The notes under the pieces are model-generated. The model had not been told where the DNA came from. It was given only the letters and a program-made list of their open reading frames with translations, and made no database searches. Shown here one piece after another: positions 1-5,882 of a stretch of DNA of 7,773 nt. The position numbers and the translations under genes are program-made. Position 1 is the first letter of the stretch. Each line of letters opens with the position of its first letter. The DNA is from Actinomycetota bacterium (lineage in GTDB: Bacteria > Actinomycetota > Acidimicrobiia > Spongiisociales > ZC4RG35): contig QGUS01000067.1 in NCBI GenBank assembly GCA_003242515.1, forward strand, positions 1 through 7,773. Reading direction: 5' to 3'.

Positions 1-777
1 TGGGGCCCGTGCGCGCTCCGCGGCCTGGAGCAGGCCGGGGACCGACCGGTCCGGCAGGGCGGCGGAGGCGGCGTCGCCGGTGGGGTCCGGCCCGGAGTAC
101 GAGGCCGCGGCGATCGCCGGACGGTCGGCCGGGTACGGCGGGGGGATCTCGGCGAGCCGCTCGGGGGCGACGATCCGGGAGAGGCGGATCCGCTCCAGCT
201 CCTCGCGCAGGTTCCCGGAGAGGTCCCAGGACATGAGCTTCGCCCAGGTCAGGGTGTGGATCGGGGTCCAGGGCTCGATCTCGTAGCCGGAGTTCTGCAG
301 CCCGAGGATGGCGTACTCCAGGCTGATCTCCGCGCCGGAGCGCCCGTCGATGTAGGCGTTGACGCCGTCGGCGTACCACTGGAGCCTCTGGCGGTGGCTC
401 TCCGGCATCGTGGCCAGCTCCTGCTCGGCCAGGTGGGCGAACCCCATGCTGCGGAGGAACATGTCGGTCTCGACCTGGCTCTCGCCGAACATCTCCGACA
501 GGCGGCCCGATCCGATGTGCCGCCAGAAGTCCATCTGCCAGAAGCGCTCCTGGGCGTGCACGAAGCCCTGGGCGAAGAAGAGGTCGTGGTCGGAGGTGGC
601 GAAGATGTGCGGCACGCCCCACTGGTCACGGTGGACCGTCACCGGGGCCTGGAGGCCCTCCACCCGCATCTCCCCGTCGACCTTGGGGAACGAGCGCCGG
701 ATGGTCCAGAGCATGAAGCCGGCGCCCACGAGTACGAGAACGAGCAGGAGAACGAGAATCCGTCGAACCCAGCGCAT
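1..777 (-). CDS. Penicillin acylase family hydrolase, N-terminal part (runs off the left edge)
   Basis: The frame is open for 259 codons from an ATG at 777-775 to the window edge, with no stop. Residues 7-24 form a leucine/valine-rich membrane segment after an Arg-rich start (R2, R5, R6), so the protein is probably a signal-anchored or exported enzyme. What follows matches the alpha chain of penicillin acylases (Ntn hydrolases that self-cleave into alpha and beta chains): V-x-R-D-x-W-G-V-P-H-I near 48-58, then G-F-V-H-A-Q-E-R-x-W-Q-M-D at 71-83 and G-S-G-R-L-S-E-M-F-G at 89-98. The nucleophile Ser that begins the beta chain lies beyond the window, so activity cannot be judged. The last visible 40 or so residues (Pro/Ala-rich) look like the start of the linker. 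The family cleaves amide bonds; known members act on penicillins, acyl-homoserine lactones and other N-acyl compounds. The substrate here is unknown. The gene is divergent from ctaB, and its start has no Shine-Dalgarno sequence. Confidence 0.9.
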   Translation of the reverse strand, partial: MRWVRRILVLLLVLVLVGAGFMLWTIRRSFPKVDGEMRVEGLQAPVTVHRDQWGVPHIFATSDHDLFFAQGFVHAQERFWQMDFWRHIGSGRLSEMFGESQVETDMFLRSMGFAHLAEQELATMPESHRQRLQWYADGVNAYIDGRSGAEISLEYAILGLQNSGYEIEPWTPIHTLTWAKLMSWDLSGNLREELERIRLSRIVAPERLAEIPPPYPADRPAIAAASYSGPDPTGDAASAALPDRSVPGLLQAAERARAP

Positions 778-784
778 CGGCGGC

Positions 785-790
785 AGGGTA
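785..790 (-). promoter_or_regulatory. Putative -10 element of the acylase gene (leaderless)
   Basis: On the minus strand the hexamer TACCCT (fits TANNNT) ends 7 bases before the ATG at 777. Transcription would begin at or next to the start codon. No clear -35 is visible. The match is weak alone and rests on the same layout at the other unit starts in the window. Confidence 0.4.
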
Positions 791-800
791 TCGCAGGAGG

Positions 801-816
801 GGTAGCCGCGGCTGCC
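801..816. promoter_or_regulatory. Palindrome between divergent promoters, possible operator
   Basis: AGCCGCGGCT at 804-813 is a perfect 10-bp palindrome. It extends to 16 bp (801-816) with one mismatched pair (T803/G814). It sits between the two putative -10 elements (785-790 minus, 820-825 plus), where a dimeric regulator could act on both genes. In DNA this GC-rich such a palindrome can also arise by chance. Confidence 0.3.
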
Positions 817-819
817 GTC

Positions 820-825
820 TAGTGT
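820..825 (+). promoter_or_regulatory. Putative -10 element of ctaB (leaderless)
   Basis: TAGTGT (fits TANNNT) ends 8 bases before the ATG at 834. No Shine-Dalgarno sequence lies between them, so the transcript would be leaderless or nearly so. No recognisable -35 is present at the usual distance. This element supports the ATG at 834 over the upstream in-frame GTG at 822, which would fall inside it. Confidence 0.4.
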
Positions 826-833
826 CCCTGGCG

Positions 834-1736
834 ATGACCTCCCCAGCGGCGTCCGGCCAGCGGGCCGCCTCCGCAGGCGACCTCGGCTCGCGCATCCGGG
901 CCTACGTAGCCCTGGCCAAGCCGCGCATCATCGAGCTGCTGCTCATCACCACCGTGCCCTCCATGGTCCTTGCCGGACGCGGCTGGCCCGGGACCGGGCT
1001 CGTCGTGGCGACTCTGATCGGCGGCACCCTCTCCGCCGCCGGGGCGAACACGCTCAACAGCTACCTAGACCGGGACATCGACGAGAAGATGCGCCGCACC
1101 CGCCGGCGTCCGCTGGCCCGTCACGAGGTGCCGCCGCGCCACGCCCTCGTCCAGGGCGTCGTTCTCGGGGTCCTGGGGTTCCTCATCCTCGGCCTGACCA
1201 GCAACTGGCTGGCCGCCTCGATCTCCACCGCCGCCCTCCTCTTCTACGTGTTCGTCTACACGCTGATGCTGAAGCGGCGGTCCCCCCAGAACATCGTGAT
1301 CGGCGGCGCCGCCGGCGGGGCCCCGGTGCTGACCGGATGGGCCGCCGTGACCGGGATGGTCGAGCCCGCCGCCTGGGCGCTCTTCTTCATCGTCTTTTAC
1401 TGGACGCCGCCGCACTTCTGGGCGCTCGCCCTCCGGTACCGGGACGACTACGAGACCGCGGGCGTGCCCATGATGCCGGTGGTCGCCGGTGTCGGCGCCA
1501 CGACGCGGCGGATGCTCCTGTACACCGCGCTGGTGGTCGCGGTGTCGCTCCTGCTCGTCCCGCTGGGCCGGATGGGATGGGTATACCTGCTCGGCTCGCT
1601 CGGCCTGGGGGCCTGGTTCCTGTGGGACACCTGGCGGGCGCACCGGGACCCGTCCCGGGCGATGAGCCTGTTCGTGACGTCCAACTACTACCTGGCGGCG
1701 CTGTTCGCGCTCGTTCTGATCGACGCCCTGATATGA
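834..1736 (+). CDS. ctaB: Protoheme IX farnesyltransferase (heme O synthase)
   Basis: This 300-residue integral membrane enzyme of the UbiA prenyltransferase family transfers a farnesyl group from farnesyl diphosphate to the vinyl group of protoheme IX, giving heme O, the precursor of heme A in the oxidase encoded downstream. The family signature is clear: A-L-A-K-P-R-I near 26-32, the Asp-rich diphosphate/Mg site N72..N75-S-Y-L-D79-R-D81-I-D83, and the second conserved stretch Y-T-L-x-L-K147-R-R-S-x-Q-N153-I-V-I-G-G. Later come Y-W-T-P-P-H-F-W-A-L-A and a G-V-P-M-M-P-V segment, both typical of CtaB. Several hydrophobic segments cover the rest, and the length is normal for the family. I chose ATG 834 rather than GTG 822 because a TAGTGT -10-like element lies just before it. 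The gene points the same way as the cox operon, but 89 bases and a separate promoter divide them. The heme A synthase gene (ctaA) is not in this window. Confidence 0.95.
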   Translation: MTSPAASGQRAASAGDLGSRIRAYVALAKPRIIELLLITTVPSMVLAGRGWPGTGLVVATLIGGTLSAAGANTLNSYLDRDIDEKMRRTRRRPLARHEVPPRHALVQGVVLGVLGFLILGLTSNWLAASISTAALLFYVFVYTLMLKRRSPQNIVIGGAAGGAPVLTGWAAVTGMVEPAAWALFFIVFYWTPPHFWALALRYRDDYETAGVPMMPVVAGVGATTRRMLLYTALVVAVSLLLVPLGRMGWVYLLGSLGLGAWFLWDTWRAHRDPSRAMSLFVTSNYYLAALFALVLIDALI

Positions 1737-1761
1737 GCCGCCAGCGCCACTCCGCGGGCGG

Positions 1762-1780
1762 TCCGGGGCCTCTCCGGGGC
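1762..1780 (+). repeat. Short direct repeat upstream of the coxB promoter
   Basis: TCCGGGGC occurs at 1762-1769 and again at 1773-1780, an 11-bp period or about one helical turn. Just downstream, CCAAGTTGG (1782-1790) is an inverted repeat around one base and overlaps the putative -35. These could be regulator sites for the oxidase operon, but the repeats are short and G/C-rich, so chance is a real alternative. Confidence 0.3.
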
Positions 1781-1786
1781 GCCAAG

Positions 1787-1816
1787 TTGGTCGGCCGTCG
1801 GGAATCTCCTTATGAT
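1787..1816 (+). promoter_or_regulatory. Promoter of the cox operon (coxB), leaderless type
   Basis: A -35-like TTGGTC at 1787-1792 and a strong -10 TATGAT at 1811-1816 (5 of 6 to consensus) are separated by 18 bases. The -10 ends 9 bases before the coxB ATG at 1826, which places transcription start within a few bases of the start codon. There is no Shine-Dalgarno sequence. This is the best promoter in the window and supports the coxB start. Confidence 0.6.
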
Positions 1817-1825
1817 GCGGCGGCG

Positions 1826-2878
1826 ATGGCCAAATCCGGTCGCTTGGGTCGCGTCCTAACCCTCCTGGGTCTCGCCCTTCTGCTGGGGGCGTGCTCCCTC
1901 GTCGAGATCGAGGACGCCGCGCTCACCTCATGGAAGCCCGCCGGCCCCAACGCCGAGCGGATCGACGATCTGTTCTGGATGGTCTTCAACATCGCGGCCG
2001 GCGTCTTCGCCTTCGTGGTGGTGGCGCTGATCGTGATCGTGGTCCGGTTCCGGGACCGCAGCGGCGCCAAGGAGCCGAAGCAGCTCCACGGCAACGCCAG
2101 GCTCGAGGTCGTCTGGACGGTGATCCCGGCGCTCATCCTCGCCACCATCGCCGTGCCGACGGTGCAGTCGGTGTTCGACCTCACCGGCTGTGATCCCGAC
2201 TCGATGCGGATCCAGCTCACCGGGCACCAGTGGTGGTTCGAGGTGCAGTACCCGGACTACGGCATCGACACGGCCAACGTCGTGGTCATCCCCGCCGGCG
2301 AGGAGGCCTGCCTGGAGATGACCTCCGACGACGTGCTCCACAACTTCTGGGCGCCTGCCCTCCACGGCAAGCGCTACCTCGTCCCGGGCCAGTTCACCGA
2401 GCTCCGCCTCGAGTCCTACGAGCCGGGCGAGTTCTGGGCCCACTGCGCCGAGTACTGCGGCCTCTCCCACTCCCTGATGCGGGCCCGCGTGCTGGCGCTG
2501 GCGCCGGCCGACTTCCAGGCCTGGGTGGAGGCGCAGCAGCAGCCCGCGGTGCTCCCCGCCGAGGGGACGCAGGCCTGGGAGGGCTACCAGGTGTTCGTCA
2601 ACAAGGGCTGCACGCAGTGCCACAGCTACCGCGTCGACGGCGAGGGCGGGAACATCGTCCCGGCCGACGCCTTCAACGGCCCGGACCTGACCCACTTCGC
2701 GTCCCGCAACGTCTTCGCCGGGGCCGTCCTGCCCGAGTACGGAGAGTCCCGGGAGGACGCGCTGCGCCGCTGGCTGGCCGACCCGCCGTCCGTGAAGCCG
2801 GGCAGCTACATGCCCAACCTGGCGCTGACCGCGGAGGAGATCGATAACTTGATCGTGTTCCTCGAGGAGAGCCGATGA
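1826..2878 (+). CDS. coxB: Cytochrome c oxidase subunit II with C-terminal cytochrome c domain (caa3 type)
   Basis: A 350-residue lipoprotein subunit that accepts electrons from cytochrome c and passes them through its own heme c and the binuclear CuA centre to subunit I. A lipoprotein signal peptide ends at L20-G21-A22-C23. Two membrane helices follow (about 50-73 and 95-117), then a cupredoxin domain outside the membrane. All CuA ligands are visible: H172, C207, E209, C211, H215 and M218. The aromatic patch W136-W137-F138 is on the electron entry route. A linker rich in Gln/Pro leads to a fused cytochrome c domain with heme site C262-T-Q-C265-H266 and probable sixth ligand M329 in G-S-Y-M-P-N. 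Two further cysteines, C122 and C162, flank the start of the cupredoxin fold and might form a disulfide. The frame stays open upstream to 1337 inside ctaB, but the lipobox and the promoter place the start at 1826. The stop overlaps coxA (ATGA). The symbol ctaC is also used. Confidence 0.96.
   Translation: MAKSGRLGRVLTLLGLALLLGACSLVEIEDAALTSWKPAGPNAERIDDLFWMVFNIAAGVFAFVVVALIVIVVRFRDRSGAKEPKQLHGNARLEVVWTVIPALILATIAVPTVQSVFDLTGCDPDSMRIQLTGHQWWFEVQYPDYGIDTANVVVIPAGEEACLEMTSDDVLHNFWAPALHGKRYLVPGQFTELRLESYEPGEFWAHCAEYCGLSHSLMRARVLALAPADFQAWVEAQQQPAVLPAEGTQAWEGYQVFVNKGCTQCHSYRVDGEGGNIVPADAFNGPDLTHFASRNVFAGAVLPEYGESREDALRRWLADPPSVKPGSYMPNLALTAEEIDNLIVFLEESR
2864..2869 (+). promoter_or_regulatory. Ribosome binding site of coxA
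   Basis: GAGGAG lies 5 bases before the coxA ATG at 2875, inside the end of coxB. It fixes the coxA start at the ATGA overlap and contrasts with the apparent lack of such sites before coxB, ctaB and the aminotransferase gene. Confidence 0.7.
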
Positions 2879-4914
2879 CCGCAACAGCTGAACGCCCGGC
2901 GACGTCGATCTTCCGCAGGCCGCGGTCGAAGACCGGCCTCTGGTCGTGGATCACGACCGTCGACCACAAGCGGATCGGGATCATGTACGGCTATGCCGCC
3001 TTCTTCTTCTTCATCGTGGGCGGCATCGAGGCCCTCCTGCTCCGGATCCAGCTCTCGCAGGCCAACGCCGAGTTCCTGACCGCCGGCGCCTACAACGCGC
3101 TGTTCACGATGCACGGCACGACGATGGTCTTCCTCTTCGTCATGCCGGCCTCGGCGGCGTTCATGAACTACATGCTCCCGCTGCTCGTCGGGGCGCGGGA
3201 CGTGGCCTTCCCCCGGTTGAACGCCCTCTCGTGGTGGGTGTTCTTCTTCGGGGCGATCTTCATGTACTCGACCTTCTTCTTCGGCACCTCCCTGCCCCCG
3301 GCGGGCGTCGAGGGCGTGGCGGGCAACCTGCCGGAAGGAGGCGGCCCCGGCAGCTTCAACTGGCTGGCCAACTCCCCGGACGGGGGCTGGTTCGGCTACC
3401 AGCCGAACGCGGGCCCGTTCTACACCCCGGGCACGGCCATGGACTTCTGGGCCGGCGGCCTCCAGATCCTCGGCCTCTCCTCCCTGGTGTCGTCGGTGAA
3501 CTTCATCGTCACCACCTTCAACATGCGGGCCAAGGGCATGAAGCTGATGCGGATGCCCGTGTTCGCGTGGATGACCACGGTGACGGCGTTCCTGCTGCTC
3601 TTCTCGCTGCCGATCATCGCCGTGGCGCTGTTCATGGTGACGACGGACCGGCAGTTCGGGTCGTTGTTCTTCGCCGCCCAGAACGGCGGTGACCCGATCC
3701 TGTGGCAGCACCTCTTCTGGCTGTTCGGCCACCCGGAGGTGTACATCATCATCCTGCCGCCGATGGGCATCGTCTCCGAGGTCATGCCCGCCTTCGCCCG
3801 CAAGCCGCTGTTCGGGTACTCGGCGGTGGTGTTCGCCGGCGCGGCCATCGCCTTCCTGGGCTTCGGCGTGTGGGCCCACCACATGTTCTCGTCCGGCATC
3901 ACGCCGGTCGCCCAGGCGGCCTTCGGCCTGGCGACGATGACGATCGCCATCCCCACCGGCATCAAGATCTTCAACTGGCTGGGGACCCTCTGGGGAGGAA
4001 GGATCCGGTTCACCCCGGCGATGCTCTTCGCCATCGGCTTCATCGCCATGTTCACGATCGGCGGCCTCTCCGGAGTCACCCACTCGATCGTGCCGGCCGA
4101 CTGGCAGGAGACCGACACCTACTACGTGGTCGCCCACTTCCACTACGTGATCTTCGGTGGCGCGGTGTTCGGCCTGTTCTCGGGCCTCTACTACTGGTTC
4201 CCGAAGTACTCGGGCCGGCTCCTCGACGAGAAGCTCGGCAAGCTGCACTTCTGGCTGACCTTCATCGGGTTCAACATGACGTTCGCCCCGATGCACTGGC
4301 TCGGTCTGCAGGGCATGGTCCGACGCACCTGGAAGTACGCCCCGGAGATGGGTCTCGAGGGGTGGAACCAGGTGGTCACGGCGGGCGCCTTCATCATCGC
4401 CCTCGCCATGCTGGTGTTCATGTACAACTGGCGGAAGAGCCGCCGTAGGGGCACCGTGGCGGGCATGGACCCGTGGGATGCCCGCACCATCGAGTGGATG
4501 ACCCCGAACCCGACCCCGGAGCACAACTTCAGTGAGTCGCTCGAGATCACCAGCCTCGACCACTTCTGGCACATGAAGTACGAGGAGGACGAGGAGGGTC
4601 GCCCGGTGCGCCGCGCCGATGCGGACGAGATCCTCGCCCGTCTGGAGGACATCGGGAACAACCCGCGGGAGCCCATCCACCTGCCCAGCCCGAGCTTCTT
4701 CCCGTTCCTCATCGGCCTGGGCGTGCCGCTGATCTTCTACGGCATCGTCTATCACACCAGCCTCGTTGGGAAGGGCCTGATCGTGCTCGGCGCCCTGATC
4801 GTCCTGGCCTCCGCCATCGGCTGGGGCATCGAGCCCGCGGACGAGCCTCACTACGGGCACGACGACCACGACGAGGAGCACGGCGAGGAAGAGGTGGTCG
4901 AGGTCCATGGCTGA
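2875..4914 (+). CDS. coxA: Cytochrome c oxidase subunit I with two extra C-terminal helices
   Basis: The 679-residue catalytic subunit of an A1-type heme-copper oxidase, which reduces O2 to water and pumps protons. Low-spin heme a ligands are H80 (M-H-G-T-T) and H423. H421 binds the high-spin heme, giving H-F-H-Y at 421-424. CuB is held by H286, H335 and H336, and Y290 is the Tyr normally cross-linked to H286 (H286-P-E288-V-Y290). D109 (in G-A-R-D-V-A-F-P-R-L-N) with N98 and N116 marks the D channel, E288 its end, and K364 the K channel. R483-R484 lie near the heme propionates. Usual subunits I end after about 530-560 residues. Here a charged cytoplasmic stretch leads to two more helices (about 608-630 and 633-655, ending W-G-I-E-P) and an acidic, His-rich tail with H659, H662, H665, H669 and H678. 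The extra helices match the arrangement in Bacillus CtaD and E. coli CyoB, where subunit I carries the first two helices of subunit III. It overlaps coxB by 4 bases and coxC by 8. ctaD is a synonym. Confidence 0.97.
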   Translation: MTATAERPATSIFRRPRSKTGLWSWITTVDHKRIGIMYGYAAFFFFIVGGIEALLLRIQLSQANAEFLTAGAYNALFTMHGTTMVFLFVMPASAAFMNYMLPLLVGARDVAFPRLNALSWWVFFFGAIFMYSTFFFGTSLPPAGVEGVAGNLPEGGGPGSFNWLANSPDGGWFGYQPNAGPFYTPGTAMDFWAGGLQILGLSSLVSSVNFIVTTFNMRAKGMKLMRMPVFAWMTTVTAFLLLFSLPIIAVALFMVTTDRQFGSLFFAAQNGGDPILWQHLFWLFGHPEVYIIILPPMGIVSEVMPAFARKPLFGYSAVVFAGAAIAFLGFGVWAHHMFSSGITPVAQAAFGLATMTIAIPTGIKIFNWLGTLWGGRIRFTPAMLFAIGFIAMFTIGGLSGVTHSIVPADWQETDTYYVVAHFHYVIFGGAVFGLFSGLYYWFPKYSGRLLDEKLGKLHFWLTFIGFNMTFAPMHWLGLQGMVRRTWKYAPEMGLEGWNQVVTAGAFIIALAMLVFMYNWRKSRRRGTVAGMDPWDARTIEWMTPNPTPEHNFSESLEITSLDHFWHMKYEEDEEGRPVRRADADEILARLEDIGNNPREPIHLPSPSFFPFLIGLGVPLIFYGIVYHTSLVGKGLIVLGALIVLASAIGWGIEPADEPHYGHDDHDEEHGEEEVVEVHG

Positions 4915-5527
4915 CGTGCACGCCGTCGAGACGGATCACGAAGAGCACGAGTCCACCGGCGTCTCCAACCTCAAGCTGGGGATGTGGATCTTCCTCAGCT
5001 CGGAGTTCCTCTTCTTCGGCGCCCTGATCACCAACTACCTGCTCTACTCGAACCGGGGCGGGTTCACCGGGCCGTACCCCGCCGAGGTCTACGACATCCC
5101 GTTCACCTCGGTGAGCTCGTTCGTGCTGCTGATGAGCTCGCTCACCATGGTGCTGGCCCACAACGCATTCTCCCGGGGCGACCAGAACGGCACCCGCACC
5201 TGGCTCTTCGCCACGGCGGCGCTCGGCGCGGTCTTCCTCGGCGGCCAGGTGTTCGAGTTCACCGAGTTCATCGTGAACTACGACATGAAGCTGACCACCA
5301 ACCCGGCGGCGTCGGCGTTCTACGTGCTGACCGGGTTCCACGGCATCCACGTCGCCATCGGCGTGCTCCTGCTCCTCTCCCTCTGGGGCATCTCCCGGGC
5401 CCGGGGCGGTCTCAGCCAGAAGAGCGGGCTGAACGTGGAGATGGTCGGCCTCTACTGGCACTTCGTCGACATCATCTGGATCGTGATCTTCACGGTCGTG
5501 TACCTGCTGTCCCTTCCCCCGGCATGA
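4907..5527 (+). CDS. coxC: Cytochrome c oxidase subunit III, five-helix form
   Basis: A 206-residue membrane subunit that stabilises subunit I and helps keep proton uptake working over many turnovers. Family marks are K-L-G-M-W-I-F-L-S-S-E33 in the first helix, G-F-H145-G-I-H148-V near the middle, and Y-W-H185-F-V-D-I-I-W in the last helix. About five helices are visible (near 23-45, 70-85, 98-120, 135-158 and 178-202), so it lacks the first two of the seven helices in mitochondrial-type subunit III; those appear to be carried by coxA. The cytoplasmic N-terminus has three histidines among acidic residues (H5, H11, H14). The start overlaps the end of coxA by 8 bases, with a short GAGG at 4900-4903 in front, so translation is probably coupled. 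It overlaps coxD by ATGA. ctaE is a synonym. Confidence 0.95.
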   Translation: MADVHAVETDHEEHESTGVSNLKLGMWIFLSSEFLFFGALITNYLLYSNRGGFTGPYPAEVYDIPFTSVSSFVLLMSSLTMVLAHNAFSRGDQNGTRTWLFATAALGAVFLGGQVFEFTEFIVNYDMKLTTNPAASAFYVLTGFHGIHVAIGVLLLLSLWGISRARGGLSQKSGLNVEMVGLYWHFVDIIWIVIFTVVYLLSLPPA

Positions 5528-5835
5528 GCGCAGAGCAGCACCACCACCCTTCACCGTCCCAGTACTGGAAGATCGCCGGCTTCCTGGCGCTGGTCACCGC
5601 CATCGAGGTCGCCCTCTTCTACATCGACAAGGAGCTCGAGCTGGGGGCGATGAACGCCGTCCTGCTCGTCATCCTGTCGACCCTGAAGTTCCTCACCGTC
5701 GTCGGCTGGTTCATGCACCTCCGCTACGAGAAGAGCCTGCTGAGCCGGTTCTTCGCCGCGGGGTTCGCCCTGGCCATGGGCTGCTACGTGGTGGTGCTCG
5801 CCGCCATGGGCGTGATCGTCATCCGGGGCGCCTGA
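5524..5835 (+). CDS. coxD: Cytochrome c oxidase subunit IV (small prokaryotic type)
   Basis: A 103-residue membrane protein of the prokaryotic cytochrome c oxidase subunit IV family (CtaF/CyoD-like), an accessory subunit that helps assemble or stabilise the oxidase. Three helices are predictable by eye (about 16-34, 42-64 and 75-99). The family core K55-F-L-T-V-V-G-W-F-M64-H65-L is in the second helix and its following loop. The N-terminus carries H6-H7-H8. The ATG at 5524 overlaps the coxC stop (ATGA). No Shine-Dalgarno sequence is visible before it, so translation probably depends on coxC. The frame is open further upstream, but any longer version would run through coxC and lack family resemblance. 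The stop codon sits in the loop of the terminator hairpin. Confidence 0.92.
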   Translation: MSAEQHHHPSPSQYWKIAGFLALVTAIEVALFYIDKELELGAMNAVLLVILSTLKFLTVVGWFMHLRYEKSLLSRFFAAGFALAMGCYVVVLAAMGVIVIRGA

Positions 5836-5848
5836 CGGCGCTCATTTT
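5826..5848 (+). terminator. Probable intrinsic terminator of the cox operon
   Basis: GGGCGCC (5826-5832) pairs with GGCGCTC (5837-5843) through 7 pairs including one G-U, around the 4-base loop TGAC. The coxD stop TGA (5833-5835) lies in that loop. ATTTT follows at 5844-5848. The T run is short, so termination may be partial. Confidence 0.55.
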
Positions 5849-5876
5849 GGGTGTTCGGCCCGGTCGCTGGTAGAAA
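5847..5876 (+). promoter_or_regulatory. Putative promoter of the aminotransferase-serA unit
   Basis: TTGGGT at 5847-5852 and TAGAAA at 5871-5876 are 18 bases apart, the same spacing as in the coxB promoter. The -10 match is moderate (4 of 6). It ends 6 bases before the ATG at 5883, so the mRNA would start at the start codon. The -35 begins within the T run of the cox terminator. Confidence 0.45.
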
Positions 5877-5882
5877 CCGCGA

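Noticed and set aside
731..770. Repetitive-looking GAGAACGAG-like run
   Set aside because: On the minus strand it encodes the Leu/Val membrane segment of the acylase. The repetition reflects the CTC/GTT codons rather than a separate repeat element.
9..822. Plus-strand open frames across the first 800 bases
   Set aside because: They run opposite the penicillin acylase frame, which has clear family motifs. Their translations are Arg/Gly/Ala- or His/Glu-rich shadow sequence.
822..833. GTG at 822 as the start of ctaB
   Set aside because: It overlaps the putative -10 element and adds only four residues with no family support. ATG 834 is preferred, although this is not proven.
1337..1825. A 163-residue N-terminal extension of coxB, open in frame inside ctaB
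   Set aside because: The extension is Arg/Gly/Pro-rich noise that overlaps ctaB. The lipoprotein signal beginning at 1826 and the TATGAT promoter just before it set the true start.
2806..4908. A 700-codon open frame on the minus strand across coxA
   Set aside because: It lies opposite an unmistakable coxA with every catalytic residue in place. Its translation is a low-complexity mix of His, Arg, Glu, Asp and Val, as expected for a shadow frame in GC-rich DNA.
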